A stretch of 64,000 nucleotides of DNA from Chloroflexota bacterium (GCA_012841405.1 DUUT01000013.1:25175-89174); one strand, 5' to 3'. Shown: positions 10,049 to 20,497, numbered from the stretch's first letter. Notes: generated by a model not told the origin, from the letters alone. Translations and numbers: made by a program.

Positions 10049-11235
10049 TTGAGGAGAGCGGCTTTGCCTCCATCACGCCGGAGGGCTTGCGCCTGGTGGT
10101 GGTACCGACGGACCCCATCAGCGACTATGAGCGTGACGGCCTCGATTGGATCGAGCAGTACTTTAACCCAGGGGGCATGTTTGCCGAGGTGTTCGCCGCG
10201 AGTCCGCGAGAGACGGGCCAGCGCCGCGCCCACGGGATGACGATCATGGGCGTGACGGAGCGAGGCTTCCGCGCCACCCTGCGGGAGCTACGTCCGCACA
10301 TAGTGCGCGCCTACGGCGGCTTTTGGCCGGCCGATCTCGTCGTCGGGAATCGCGTTCCCGGCGTGCCCGTGGTGGTCAGTGTCCACGACACCAATCCCAA
10401 GCTCCTGCACAGATCCGTAGCACACGCCGACCTCGTCGTATGCGTCTCTCAGGCAGTGGCCACATGCGTGCAAGGCATCGGCACCGCGCCGCGGCGCATC
10501 CGCATCCTGCCGAATCGGGTCGATCTCGACGTGTTCCGCCCCATTCGCGAGCCCGATCGCTTGTGCACTGTAGCGGAACGCTTTCCGCCCGGGCGGCACA
10601 TCCTGTTGGTGGGGCGCGTCGACGCGCAAAAGAACCAGGATACCCTCATCCGCGCCCTCGCACTGCTCCCGGAGGACTATGCGGCCGTGCTCGTCGGGCG
10701 TGGTGACTGGGGACCATACCTAGAGCTGGCTGAGGAGGTGGGCGTTTCCCAGCGCTGTTTCTGGGTAGAGAGCGTGCCCAACTCGGAGCTGCCACTCTGG
10801 TATTCGTGGTGCGACTGCATGTGTACGCCCAGCCGTTGGGAGGGGTTTGGGATCGTCTTCCTCGAGGCGGCCGCCTGCGGCGCCCCCATCGTCACCTCTG
10901 ACATCGCCCCGATGAACGAGTTTCTCACCCATGGTGTCAGCGCATACCTCGTGCGGGATTATGAGGACCCACGCGCCATCGCGCGGGCCATCCGCAGGGT
11001 ATGCGAGGACGAGGCCTATCGACGCGCGCTGTCGCAGGGAGCCATCCAAGCCGCTCAGCCCTTTGACCGACGCGCCGTCGACCGCCTCGAGATGGCCATC
11101 TACGCGGAGGCGCTGCGCCTCCGCCGGTGGCCCATGTCCTGGATCCGGTTATCGTCAGCGGCGCACCTGGCGCGCCGCGCCAAGTCCGTACCGTCGCGTG
11201 TGGCGCGACGGGTGAAACGTATCGTGTCCGCGTAG
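10045..11235 (+). CDS. Glycosyltransferase family 4 (GT-B)
   Basis: LLVGRVDAQKNQDTLIRAL, CTPSRWEGFGIVFLEAAACGAPIVTSDIAPMNE; ATGA overlap with upstream gene. Confidence 0.88.
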   Translation: MIEESGFASITPEGLRLVVVPTDPISDYERDGLDWIEQYFNPGGMFAEVFAASPRETGQRRAHGMTIMGVTERGFRATLRELRPHIVRAYGGFWPADLVVGNRVPGVPVVVSVHDTNPKLLHRSVAHADLVVCVSQAVATCVQGIGTAPRRIRILPNRVDLDVFRPIREPDRLCTVAERFPPGRHILLVGRVDAQKNQDTLIRALALLPEDYAAVLVGRGDWGPYLELAEEVGVSQRCFWVESVPNSELPLWYSWCDCMCTPSRWEGFGIVFLEAAACGAPIVTSDIAPMNEFLTHGVSAYLVRDYEDPRAIARAIRRVCEDEAYRRALSQGAIQAAQPFDRRAVDRLEMAIYAEALRLRRWPMSWIRLSSAAHLARRAKSVPSRVARRVKRIVSA

Positions 11236-11500
11236 GGCGCCGTTGCCATCAGCGGCTCCACCATCCCACCTCGCAGCAACAGCTCGCTCGCATTCCGGCC
11301 ACACATCAGCCACATCCAGGCCCACCGCTCATCAGACCATGCCTCGGACATAGCATCGCGAGTATCCGCAACGATCTCTTCACGGCGCTAGACGAGTGAT
11401 GCCGGTCTGTACACGCCACTACGGCTCAGGTCGGCAGTGCCCGAAACAGCCTCCCGTGGCCTGGGATCGTCGGGTGCCCCGCCACATGGAGGCTCGAACG

Positions 11501-12652
11501 ATGGGAAGGATGAAGCGCTTTGTGTCCAGAACACTCTCTGACAGCATTACCACCGCCACCCAATGGCTAGGCGGTGCGGGGCCGAACACGCCCCCAGACA
11601 TCGCACCACACCCACGTGTTCGGTTCGTCTATCCGACGCAGACCGTCGAATGTGCGGCGTTTACTTCCGATGGCATCGGCTTTGGGGGTAAAGGCTCGGT
11701 ATTGTACCGCACACGCGACTTTTTCAGGACCATGGAGCCCGTCGACCGCCTACCTTCCGGTGAGACGTGCTATCTGGTCTTTGTGGATTCCCGCGACTAT
11801 GTCTACTGGAACGCCATGGGCAGCGGCAGGCTGCGGCGCAGCACTGACGGCGGGAACACCTGGACCACCGTCCTGCACCTGGGCGCCAATCCCGATCGTG
11901 GCTTCTGGCGCATGTGTGAGCAGCCCACGACGGGGTATCTGTTTGCTGGCGAGTACACGAGCAAGCACGCCATCTCGTGTCGCGTGCACCGCAGCCGTGA
12001 CTGGGGCGAGACGTGGGAGGAGGTGCTGTACGTCCCGGGCGAGCGGCACGTCCATGCCGTTCACAGCACCGACGAGGGCACCGTCTATGCCGCCACCGGA
12101 GATTCGCTAAGCATTCTGTACCGCTCCACGGACAACGGAGACAGCTGGCGCATCGTCCGTGCGGGCCGCAACCTCACGGCCATCGCCTCCTACGGGTCCA
12201 CACTGCTCCTCGGTTCGGATGCCGGATGGTCCAGCGATGTGTGGAAGTCACGCGACGGCGGAGTGACCTGGGAGTCGCGCCTTCACCTCAAGCCCCGCCG
12301 CAACATCGTCTGGATTCGTCACTTTGGGTACGGCGTGTTCCTTGCCAGCCATAGCCTCGATGTCAACCCGCCACAGGGCCTGCTGCCCGAGTTGTTGCTC
12401 AGTGAGGACTATGGAGATACGTGGACGCCGGTGTACCGCTGGAACACCACCGCCGATTGGGCGGGGAGCTGGCGTGAGTCGAACGTGTACCAGGGGTGGC
12501 TGCACCTGAGCGATGAGTATGGGTTCAACATGATGGTGACCGCGGTGGGTGCTCCCTCCTCGCATCTGAATCCCTTGCCCGACGGTGCCATGCCGGGGGT
12601 GCGGCATCCCGAGTCGATCACCGTCCGAAACAAGGTACGAGAGGAGGCGTGA
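11501..12652 (+). CDS. BNR/sialidase-fold repeat protein without obvious signal peptide
   Basis: Repeated S-x-D-x-G-x-T-W Asp-box motifs: RSTDGGNTWTTV, RDWGETWEEV, SEDYGDTWTPV; start uncertain (11396/11501/11510). Confidence 0.75.
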   Translation: MGRMKRFVSRTLSDSITTATQWLGGAGPNTPPDIAPHPRVRFVYPTQTVECAAFTSDGIGFGGKGSVLYRTRDFFRTMEPVDRLPSGETCYLVFVDSRDYVYWNAMGSGRLRRSTDGGNTWTTVLHLGANPDRGFWRMCEQPTTGYLFAGEYTSKHAISCRVHRSRDWGETWEEVLYVPGERHVHAVHSTDEGTVYAATGDSLSILYRSTDNGDSWRIVRAGRNLTAIASYGSTLLLGSDAGWSSDVWKSRDGGVTWESRLHLKPRRNIVWIRHFGYGVFLASHSLDVNPPQGLLPELLLSEDYGDTWTPVYRWNTTADWAGSWRESNVYQGWLHLSDEYGFNMMVTAVGAPSSHLNPLPDGAMPGVRHPESITVRNKVREEA

Positions 12653-15141
12653 CTGTGAGTGCGACGATTGGTCCCCTCGCTCTGCGAGGCCTCGCTCGCC
12701 GAGGCGCAGTCCGTGCTACGTCGGTGGCGCGCCGCGTACCACGGTTGGTCCAGCGTGCCGTGCACCCTCCCCTCAAAGCCGTAGTGATCGGGTGCGGCGC
12801 CATCGCGCCCACGCACATCAACGGCTATCGCGACTCGGGCGTCGTAGAGGTGGTCGCCGTGAGTGACGCGCGCGTGTCCCCCCTGGCCGACGCCCTCGAT
12901 CGTTGGCCGGGCATCAAGGCATACCGTAGCTACCGGCAAATGCTCGCCGACATGCACCCCGACCTCGTCAGTGTCTGCATCTGGCCGGATGACCATGCCG
13001 AGGCGGTGGTGGCGGCCGCCGAAGCGGGCGCGCGAGGCATCCTGTGCGAAAAGCCGCTCGCGCTGCAGCTCGATGATATCGAGCGTATGCTCGCCGCCTG
13101 CCGCCCTCGCGGCATCAAGCTGGCGGGTGGCCATCAGTACCGCTTTCACCCCTGCTTTGTGGCCGCCGCGCGCGCCATTCAAGCGGGAGAGATCGGCACT
13201 GTGCAGCGCGTGCGGGGGCACGTGGTAGGCGCATTGGCCGACAATGGCCCGCATCTCGTCGACGCCGCGCGCATGCTCATCGGCGACCCGGTGCCCGTGA
13301 GCGCCGAGTGTCGCTGCACGCGCGGCCGCGGCGGCGTGTACCAGGGGCTCCCCGTGGAAGACAGCGCCGCGGGCAAGATTACCTTCTCGGGAGGCGTCGA
13401 GTTCTGGTTCCGCACGGGCGATCTCGCGCCGGCATTCTTTGGCCTGACCGTGGACGGCGACCAGGGCGCCATCGAGGTCACACCAACCCACTGGACACTC
13501 AACGGAGAGGTGCAGCGCGAGGGCCAGGACGTGCCGGAGGCTCACTACCGCGCGCGGCAGTTCCACCAGTTCGCCGACTGGGTGTGTGGGCACCAGCTGC
13601 GGTACGCCAGCAATACCGACCAGGCGGTCCAAGCGGTCGAGATGATCCTTGCCCTGTACGAGTCGGCGCGCACCGGCGAGCCGGTCGCGTTCCCCGTGGA
13701 GAACCGTGGGGACGTGATCCGACAGCTCTACAGCGACGCACCGCGACGCGACGCCCCGCGTCAGGGCGTGCCGCGTCGGGATGCGTTCATCCAGCCGGCC
13801 TTATCGGTGGGAGAAGCGTCGTCTCAGGCGGCGCGGCTCGCCGTAGACGGTGGCGAGCGCGCCGCCATCCGCTGGTTCTCGTCCGATCCGTGCGTCGGCC
13901 TGCCCGAGCTCGCCCGCCTGACGCGCGTGATCGCCAGCAAGAACATAAGTCGCACCTATGGTTACCAGGTCGAGGCCCTGGAGGCCGAGTTCGCCCGCGC
14001 GTACGGCAGCCTCGGCGCCGTCGCATCGACGTCGGGGACGGCGGCCATTCACGTGGCCCTGGGCGCCATCAATCCTGAGCCACTGGATGAGATCATCACC
14101 ACCCCCATCACCGATCTCGGCACGATCATCCCCATCCTGGCGTGCCACTGCATCCCCGTGTACGCCGATGTGGACCCCACCACGGGGAATATGACCGCGG
14201 AGACCATCGCCGCGCGCATCACACCGCGCACGCGCGCGGTCATCCTGGTGCACCTCTTTGGGCGCCCGGCAGAGATGGATCCCATTGTCGAGCTGCTGCG
14301 ACAGCACGACATCGCGCTGATCGAGGATTGCTCGCAGGCCCACATGGCCGAGTACCACGGTCGCAAGGTTGGCACCTTTGGCGATCTCGGGTGCTTCAGC
14401 CTGCAGCAATCGAAGCAGATCACCTGCGGGGACGGTGGCGTGACCATCGTGAACCGAGACGACCTCCTGCGGCGGGCGGCGCTGTTCGCCGACAAGGGGT
14501 GGAGCCGCGACCTGGGGCGCGAGCACCTCTTCCTGGGGATGAACTATCGCATGACCGAGCTCCAGGCGGCGGTGGCGCGCTCCCAGCTGCGACGCATGCC
14601 CAAGCTGTTGGCCAGGCGCCGCGCCAGCGCCGAGGCGCTGTCCACCGCACTCAAGCAGATCGATGGCATCGTCCCGCCGCCCGATCTCGTCGACGGCAAC
14701 CACTCCTGGTGGGTCTATGCCTTTGGGATCGACCCCACCGTCCTTGGCCTGAGCCTTGATGACATGGCAGAAGCACTACGTGCCGAAGGGGTGCGCCTCA
14801 TGCGGCGCTACCTCCCGTGTGCCGTCTTTGAGTACGAGGTTTTCCGCCATCTGCGCACCTATGGGAGCAGTGGCTATCCCTTTACGGCGGTGGATTACGT
14901 GGCGCCCAAGCGCGAGGACTATCCCGGGTTCATGGCGTTCCAGGATGAGCACCTGTTCATCCCCTGGAGCAACCGCGCCGAAGCTGAGCACGCCAAGGCG
15001 ATCGCCCACGCCATCGCCAAGGTTGCGCGCGGGTTCCAGCCGTGGGTGCTGGATCTCGGTGCCTTGCGGCCCGCCGCTGTGGCAGCAGAGCCGGAAGCAA
15101 CCGCCCGGAGCACCGATGCGGGCAGTGCCGACGTCGGGTAA
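12649..15141 (+). CDS. Fusion: Gfo/Idh/MocA oxidoreductase + DegT/DnrJ/EryC1/StrS aminotransferase
   Basis: N-half AVVIGCGAIAPTHINGY...CEKPLAL; C-half STSGTAAIHVALGAI...EDCSQAHMAEYHGRKVGTFGDLGCFSLQQSKQITCGDGGV; single 830-aa frame. Confidence 0.9.
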   Translation: MTVSATIGPLALRGLARRGAVRATSVARRVPRLVQRAVHPPLKAVVIGCGAIAPTHINGYRDSGVVEVVAVSDARVSPLADALDRWPGIKAYRSYRQMLADMHPDLVSVCIWPDDHAEAVVAAAEAGARGILCEKPLALQLDDIERMLAACRPRGIKLAGGHQYRFHPCFVAAARAIQAGEIGTVQRVRGHVVGALADNGPHLVDAARMLIGDPVPVSAECRCTRGRGGVYQGLPVEDSAAGKITFSGGVEFWFRTGDLAPAFFGLTVDGDQGAIEVTPTHWTLNGEVQREGQDVPEAHYRARQFHQFADWVCGHQLRYASNTDQAVQAVEMILALYESARTGEPVAFPVENRGDVIRQLYSDAPRRDAPRQGVPRRDAFIQPALSVGEASSQAARLAVDGGERAAIRWFSSDPCVGLPELARLTRVIASKNISRTYGYQVEALEAEFARAYGSLGAVASTSGTAAIHVALGAINPEPLDEIITTPITDLGTIIPILACHCIPVYADVDPTTGNMTAETIAARITPRTRAVILVHLFGRPAEMDPIVELLRQHDIALIEDCSQAHMAEYHGRKVGTFGDLGCFSLQQSKQITCGDGGVTIVNRDDLLRRAALFADKGWSRDLGREHLFLGMNYRMTELQAAVARSQLRRMPKLLARRRASAEALSTALKQIDGIVPPPDLVDGNHSWWVYAFGIDPTVLGLSLDDMAEALRAEGVRLMRRYLPCAVFEYEVFRHLRTYGSSGYPFTAVDYVAPKREDYPGFMAFQDEHLFIPWSNRAEAEHAKAIAHAIAKVARGFQPWVLDLGALRPAAVAAEPEATARSTDAGSADVG

Positions 15142-15172
15142 TCCGACTCGTTCTCATGAGCAAGGAGTGATA

Positions 15173-16714
15173 GTGGCGACACGAATGCGCAGCGTTGTGA
15201 GGCAGGCCCTGGACAGGGTCAGGGAGATCGGCCCGACAACCAGGGAGCACCCCGTCGAGGGGGCAATCCGCTGGATTCGCACGAACCGCCTTCCTGGGCA
15301 GGGCATCGTCCCGTACCCGGGAGCATCTGTAGCGACGCAGGAGGTTACCGGATACACCATACCGAGTCTCTATCGCATGGGTGAAAAGGCCTTGGCCCGC
15401 GAGTTCGCGCGGTGGGAGGCAGCGGTACAGCGTAGCGATGGCGCCGTGGCCGCTATTGATGGCGTGGCCTACACCTTTGATACCGCCCAGGCCGCCCGCG
15501 GGTTCTTGGCGGTGCTCGACGACTTGCCCGAAATGGAGGACAACCTCCGCCGCGCCTGTGATTTCGTCGCCGGGCAGATCGACGCCCAGGGCGTGGTGCA
15601 CACCCCCTCCTACGATACGTGGAAGTTCGAGGACGGCACCATGCTCTCCGAGTACGGCAACCTGTACGTGCTGCCACCCCTCGTGGAGGCGGGGGAGCGG
15701 TTGGGCGAGAAGCGGTGGATCGACGCCGCGCGCCGGGCGATGGACCGCTACCGCCGCCTGCCCGACCTCGTCGAGTTCAAGCCAGATATCAGCACCCTGT
15801 CCCACTACTTTGGGTACATGATGGAAGCCCTGGTGGATCTCGGCGAGCTCGATCTCGCCGCACGAGGGCTCGAGCAGGCGGAGGCGATTCAGCGGCCAGA
15901 TGGCGCCATCCCCGCGTACCCCGGCGTCGACTGGGTCTGTTCGACGGGTCTGGCTCAGCTCGCGATCGCCTGGTACAAGCTGGGCAGGCCGGATCCGGCG
16001 GACCGCGCTATGGACTATCTCGAAGGGCTGCAGAACCGCAGCGGCGGCTTCTATGGGAGCTATGGCGCCGGGGCACGCTACTTCCCCACGCAAGAGATCA
16101 GTTGGGCGGCCAAGTTCTTTATCGATGCCTATGCGCTGCGCGTCGCCGCCGACTTTGACCGCGAAAGGGCCCTGTACGCGAAGCAGATCGCAGAGACGGA
16201 TGGGCGCGTGCGAGCCCTCCTCGAGCATCTGAGCAACCTCGACGGCAAGCGCGTGCTGGACGTCGGCTGTGGGAAGGGGCGTTACCTGCTGGTATTGCAG
16301 CGGCGCTGGCCCACCGCGCACCTCTATGGCGTCGACGTCTCGCGCGAGCTGCTGGCCTCGTGCCCCCAGGGAGTGGAGACGCGCCGGGGAACGATGCTGG
16401 ACCTGCGCTACCCCGATGGCAGCTTTGACGCCGTCTACACGGTGGAGGCGCTCGAGCACGCCATCCTCATCGAGAACGCCGTACGCGAGCTCGTCCGCGT
16501 GCTGAGGCCCGGTGGTGCCCTGGTGATCATTGACAAGAACGCCGCCCAGCTCGGGCGCCTCTCCATCAAGCGCTGGGAGCGCTGGTTCCGCGTGCGCGAG
16601 ATGAGCCGGCTACTCGAGCGGTACGGGGTGAGCGTGACCCACGAGATGGTCGCCCATGACGAGGACACCACGCCGGACGGCCTGTTCGTGGCCTGGAAGG
16701 GGATCAAGCAGTGA
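15173..16714 (+). CDS. Alpha/alpha-toroid-like N-terminal domain fused to SAM-dependent methyltransferase
   Basis: C-term GKRVLDVGCGKGRYLLVLQRRWPTAHLYGVDVS...YTVEALEHAI...RVLRPGGALVIIDKN; N-term helical repeats (GAIPAYPGVDWVCSTGLAQLAIAWYKLG, NRSGGFYGSYG); GTG start after TAATCC. Confidence 0.75.
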   Translation: MATRMRSVVRQALDRVREIGPTTREHPVEGAIRWIRTNRLPGQGIVPYPGASVATQEVTGYTIPSLYRMGEKALAREFARWEAAVQRSDGAVAAIDGVAYTFDTAQAARGFLAVLDDLPEMEDNLRRACDFVAGQIDAQGVVHTPSYDTWKFEDGTMLSEYGNLYVLPPLVEAGERLGEKRWIDAARRAMDRYRRLPDLVEFKPDISTLSHYFGYMMEALVDLGELDLAARGLEQAEAIQRPDGAIPAYPGVDWVCSTGLAQLAIAWYKLGRPDPADRAMDYLEGLQNRSGGFYGSYGAGARYFPTQEISWAAKFFIDAYALRVAADFDRERALYAKQIAETDGRVRALLEHLSNLDGKRVLDVGCGKGRYLLVLQRRWPTAHLYGVDVSRELLASCPQGVETRRGTMLDLRYPDGSFDAVYTVEALEHAILIENAVRELVRVLRPGGALVIIDKNAAQLGRLSIKRWERWFRVREMSRLLERYGVSVTHEMVAHDEDTTPDGLFVAWKGIKQ

Positions 16715-16853
16715 GCCTCTGTACCTCGCCCCCAGCGCATCGTCCAGGAGCGCAGCAGCGCGCCGGGTTTGGGCATCCCGAGCATCCCGTGGGATCTCGG
16801 CGTGCGCAGCCTCCATCCATCGCCCCGTTTCGGGCAGGAGGGAGCATGGCGCC

Positions 16854-17972
16854 ATGCTGACCGTGCTGAGCGTCATCGGGACGCGGCCCGAGGCCATCAA
16901 GATGGCGCCCGTCATCCGTGCCTTGGAGACTCACGCTGACAAGGTGCGCTCGGTGGTCTGCGTCACCGCCCAGCACCGTGAGATGCTCGACCAGGTACTG
17001 CGCCTCTTTGCCATCCGCCCCGACATTGATCTCGACCTGATGACGCCGGATCAGTCGCTGGCGTCGCTCACATCGACCCTGTTCAGCGCCTTGGATCCGG
17101 TGGTCGCCGGCATCCAGCCCGATTGGGTGCTGGCGCAGGGCGACACCACCACCGTACTGGTGGCATCGCTAGTGTCCTTCTACCGACGCGTGGCGTTTGG
17201 CCACGTGGAGGCGGGCTTGCGCACCGGCGACTGCCTGCAGCCGTTCCCTGAGGAGGTGAATCGGCGCATCGCCGACATGGTGGCCACCCGGTACTTTGCG
17301 CCCACGGCACGGTGTCGCGAGACGTTGCTCGCCGAGGGAGTGCCCGACGCTCGCATTCACGTCACAGGAAATACGGTGATCGATGCCCTGCTGGCCACAG
17401 TGGCGCAGCCCTACGACGAGACCGAGGGGCCACTGGCGGGGTTGCCTCCCGCCGAGAGGTTGGTGCTGGTAACGGCACACCGACGCGAGAACCTGGGCGC
17501 CCCGCTGCGCGAGATCTGCTATGCGCTCCGCGAGCTGGCCGACGGATTCGCTGACGGGGAGCTGCAGCTGGTCTACCCCGTCCATCTCAACCCCAACGTA
17601 CGCCAGCCCGTGTTCGAGCTGCTGGGAGCTGTGCCCAACGTGAGCCTCATCGAGCCCTTGGGCTATCGCGACATGGCGCACCTCATGCGCCGCGCCACCC
17701 TCATTCTGACCGATTCGGGCGGAATCCAGGAGGAGGCGCCCACCTTTGGTGTGCCCGTACTCGTACTGCGCGATACCACCGAGCGCCCCGAGGGGGTCGA
17801 TGCCGGCGTGGTGCGCCTTGTAGGGACGAATCGCAAGCGGATCGTTGCCGAGGCCCTGCGCCTGCTGCGCGATCCACAGGCGTATGCCGCCATGGCGGCA
17901 CGCATCAACCCGTACGGTGACGGACGAGCGGCGGAACGCATCACCAGCATACTATTGGAGGCAACAGAATGA
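16854..17972 (+). CDS. wecB: UDP-N-acetylglucosamine 2-epimerase (non-hydrolysing)
   Basis: TVLSVIGTRPEAIKMAPVIRAL, VQGDTTTVLVAS-like AQGDTTTVL, GHVEAGLRTGD, DSGGIQEEAPTFGVPVLVLRDTTERPEGVDAG. Confidence 0.95.
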   Translation: MLTVLSVIGTRPEAIKMAPVIRALETHADKVRSVVCVTAQHREMLDQVLRLFAIRPDIDLDLMTPDQSLASLTSTLFSALDPVVAGIQPDWVLAQGDTTTVLVASLVSFYRRVAFGHVEAGLRTGDCLQPFPEEVNRRIADMVATRYFAPTARCRETLLAEGVPDARIHVTGNTVIDALLATVAQPYDETEGPLAGLPPAERLVLVTAHRRENLGAPLREICYALRELADGFADGELQLVYPVHLNPNVRQPVFELLGAVPNVSLIEPLGYRDMAHLMRRATLILTDSGGIQEEAPTFGVPVLVLRDTTERPEGVDAGVVRLVGTNRKRIVAEALRLLRDPQAYAAMAARINPYGDGRAAERITSILLEATE

Positions 17973-19081
17973 CGCACACCCCACTCGTGTCGATCGTGCT
18001 CCCTACGCACAACGGAGGCGCCTATCTCGATCAAGCCGTGCAGAGTTGCCTGGATCAAACGTGGACCAACTGGGAACTCGTCATCGTCGACGATGCCTCG
18101 ACGGACGATACGCCCGAACGAATCGCACGCTGGATCAAGGCCGACCGGCGCATCCGTTGCGCTCGCCATTTCCGCAACCGACGCCTCCCCGCGGCGCTCA
18201 ACACGGGCTTTACCCGCGTCAGCGGCGACCTGCTCACCTGGACATCCGACGACAACCTCTTTCGTCCCCATGCGCTCGCCGAGATGGTGGCCTTTCTCCA
18301 GGCGCATCCCGACGTTGACGTCGTCTATACCGACTATTCCGAGATCAACGACGCGGGGCAGGTGGTGCGCCATTGCCGGGTGTCGCCGGTGGAGGAGTTG
18401 GCCGTGCAGAACTGCATCGGCCCCTCCTTCCTCTACCGCCGGGCGGTCCACGAGCGCGTGGGGGGCTATGCGGAGGACCTCTTCCTGGCGGAGGACTATG
18501 ACTTTTGGCTCCGGGCCTCCGAGCACCACCAGTTGGAGCGCTTGGCCGTGGATTGCTACCTGTATCGCGTGCACGCGGGCAGCTTGACAGCGCGTCGGGC
18601 GCGCGACATCGAGGCCGCGCGGGCGCAGGCCCAGTTCCGCAACCTGGCTCGCCTCCACTGGATGGGCACCACCACCAAGGCCCATGCCTACCTGTCGCTG
18701 GGTCTCCGTCTCTGCCGCACGGATCAGGTGTACCTGGGGCGATTCTACCTGCGCCGTGCCTTTGGCGAGTTTCGCATCCTCGAGCACGACCCCGAGTTCG
18801 CCATGCGCGAGCTGCTCTACGAGCGCCCCGGCGTGCTGCGCAACTCCCGAGAGCTCGCCGAGATGGTCGAGGCCCTCCCCCAGGACTTGCCGCGCGTCAA
18901 GGGGCTCATCAAGCGCGTGTGGGGCCGCTACCACCAGGTCTGCTGCTTCGAGGGGTACCGGGACAAGCGTCCGGAGGTTGTCCGTCGCCACCTGCCGCGG
19001 GCCGTCTGGCTCGTTCCCCAGGGGTTGGGTAATCGGGGCCTGTTGCGCATCGGGTTGTGGGGCTACACGCATCGGGATTAA
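17969..19081 (+). CDS. Glycosyltransferase family 2
   Basis: VSIVLPTHNGGAYLDQAVQSCLDQTWTNWELVIVDDASTDDT; ATGA overlap. Confidence 0.92.
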   Translation: MTHTPLVSIVLPTHNGGAYLDQAVQSCLDQTWTNWELVIVDDASTDDTPERIARWIKADRRIRCARHFRNRRLPAALNTGFTRVSGDLLTWTSDDNLFRPHALAEMVAFLQAHPDVDVVYTDYSEINDAGQVVRHCRVSPVEELAVQNCIGPSFLYRRAVHERVGGYAEDLFLAEDYDFWLRASEHHQLERLAVDCYLYRVHAGSLTARRARDIEAARAQAQFRNLARLHWMGTTTKAHAYLSLGLRLCRTDQVYLGRFYLRRAFGEFRILEHDPEFAMRELLYERPGVLRNSRELAEMVEALPQDLPRVKGLIKRVWGRYHQVCCFEGYRDKRPEVVRRHLPRAVWLVPQGLGNRGLLRIGLWGYTHRD

Positions 19082-19111
19082 CGGCCAACACATCGGCATG
19101 GGGGAGCTTTT

Positions 19112-20497
19112 GTGAGCAACCACATCGAACGGGTGTATCTACTCGTAGAAAAGCTCGAGCCCGTGGGCGGCGTGGCTGAACAGGTAACGCTGCTGGCCAC
19201 GGAGCTGAAACGCCGCGACGTCGACGTCTGGGTGTTCGCGCGGCGCCTCTTGGGCCGCGACAACCAGTATGCCCTGCGCCTCCGGGGGGCGGGCGTGCAC
19301 CTGTTCACCTGCCCGGCCAGGCTGTACGCCCTCGATCCGCGCCCAACGTGGGCCGCGCGCAGCGTCCTCATCCGGGTTCTGAGCTGGTTCACCTATCCGC
19401 TGCTTGCTCCTATCTCCCTACTCGATGCCGTGCGGCGCCGCCGGACGCTCTCAGCCTCTTGGGCGGGGGCCGTGGGCCGCGTGCGCGGTCGCCTTGCAGC
19501 CCACATCCTGCGAGATGGGTTGGAGGACGCCTTCGCCGCGCTGCTGAACCGTCACGCCGCCGAGGCGCCGCCGGATGTGGTAGATGTCTCGGGCGTCGAC
19601 TGTCTGCAAGGCGTCGCCTGGGCCCACCGTCGTGGCTACCCCGTCGTATTTCGGCAGACCAGCCTGCCCAACGTCGAGGAGCCCCTGACGACGCGACAGA
19701 TCGCCGATCTCCACCGCGCCACGTGCCTCATGGCCGTCTCCCGTGCCGTGGCGAGTCGCATGCGCCCCCTCCTTCGCGATGATCGGCCGATATGGGTCGT
19801 GCCGAACGCCGTGCCCGATCCCGGTCACGAGGGAGATCGCAGCAACGGGTTCCACGGCCACGGCAGGGATGGCGCCCTGGTGGTGTGTCTGAGCCGTCTG
19901 AGCAGCGAAAAGGGGGTGCAGTACATCCCCGAGGTCGCACGCCGGGTGCTGCACGTCGCTCCCCGTACGCAGTTCGTCGTCGCCGGGGACGGGCCACTCC
20001 GCCGACACCTGGAGGAGCGCTGTATCGCGCTAGGGCTCGGCGATGCCGTACGCTTTCTCGGCGACCTGCCCCACGACCGGGCCCTCGACCTCTTGCGCCG
20101 CGCCGATATCATGTTCCTCCCGTCACGACGCGAAGGAATGCCTGTCGCAGCAATCGAGGCGATGGCCCTGGCCCGCGCGATGGTCGTCACCTCGGTGGGG
20201 GGCACTCCCGAGCTCGTGCAGGATGGCGTCTCGGCGCTCCTGATCCCCCCCGACCACGTAGGCACCATGGTGCAGGCCATCCTGCGGCTGATCGCCGATG
20301 CGGCCCTGCGCCAGCGTCTCGGGCACCACGCGCGGCTGGCATACGAGCGCGGCCCCTATCGCCCCCATGCCATGGCGGAGCTCACGCTAGCCGTGTACCG
20401 CCAAAGCCTGGAGGCCGTCGCTGCGACGGCCACCTCGTCGGTGGCAGCTATCGCCGTATCGGACGCCACCCAGCCCGCTGAGGGAAGGAGGACGTGA
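19112..20497 (+). CDS. Glycosyltransferase family 4
   Basis: VEKLEPVGGVAEQVTLLA; CLSRLSSEKGVQYIPEVA; FLPSRREGMPVAAIEAMALARAMVVTSVGGTPE. Confidence 0.9.
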   Translation: MSNHIERVYLLVEKLEPVGGVAEQVTLLATELKRRDVDVWVFARRLLGRDNQYALRLRGAGVHLFTCPARLYALDPRPTWAARSVLIRVLSWFTYPLLAPISLLDAVRRRRTLSASWAGAVGRVRGRLAAHILRDGLEDAFAALLNRHAAEAPPDVVDVSGVDCLQGVAWAHRRGYPVVFRQTSLPNVEEPLTTRQIADLHRATCLMAVSRAVASRMRPLLRDDRPIWVVPNAVPDPGHEGDRSNGFHGHGRDGALVVCLSRLSSEKGVQYIPEVARRVLHVAPRTQFVVAGDGPLRRHLEERCIALGLGDAVRFLGDLPHDRALDLLRRADIMFLPSRREGMPVAAIEAMALARAMVVTSVGGTPELVQDGVSALLIPPDHVGTMVQAILRLIADAALRQRLGHHARLAYERGPYRPHAMAELTLAVYRQSLEAVAATATSSVAAIAVSDATQPAEGRRT

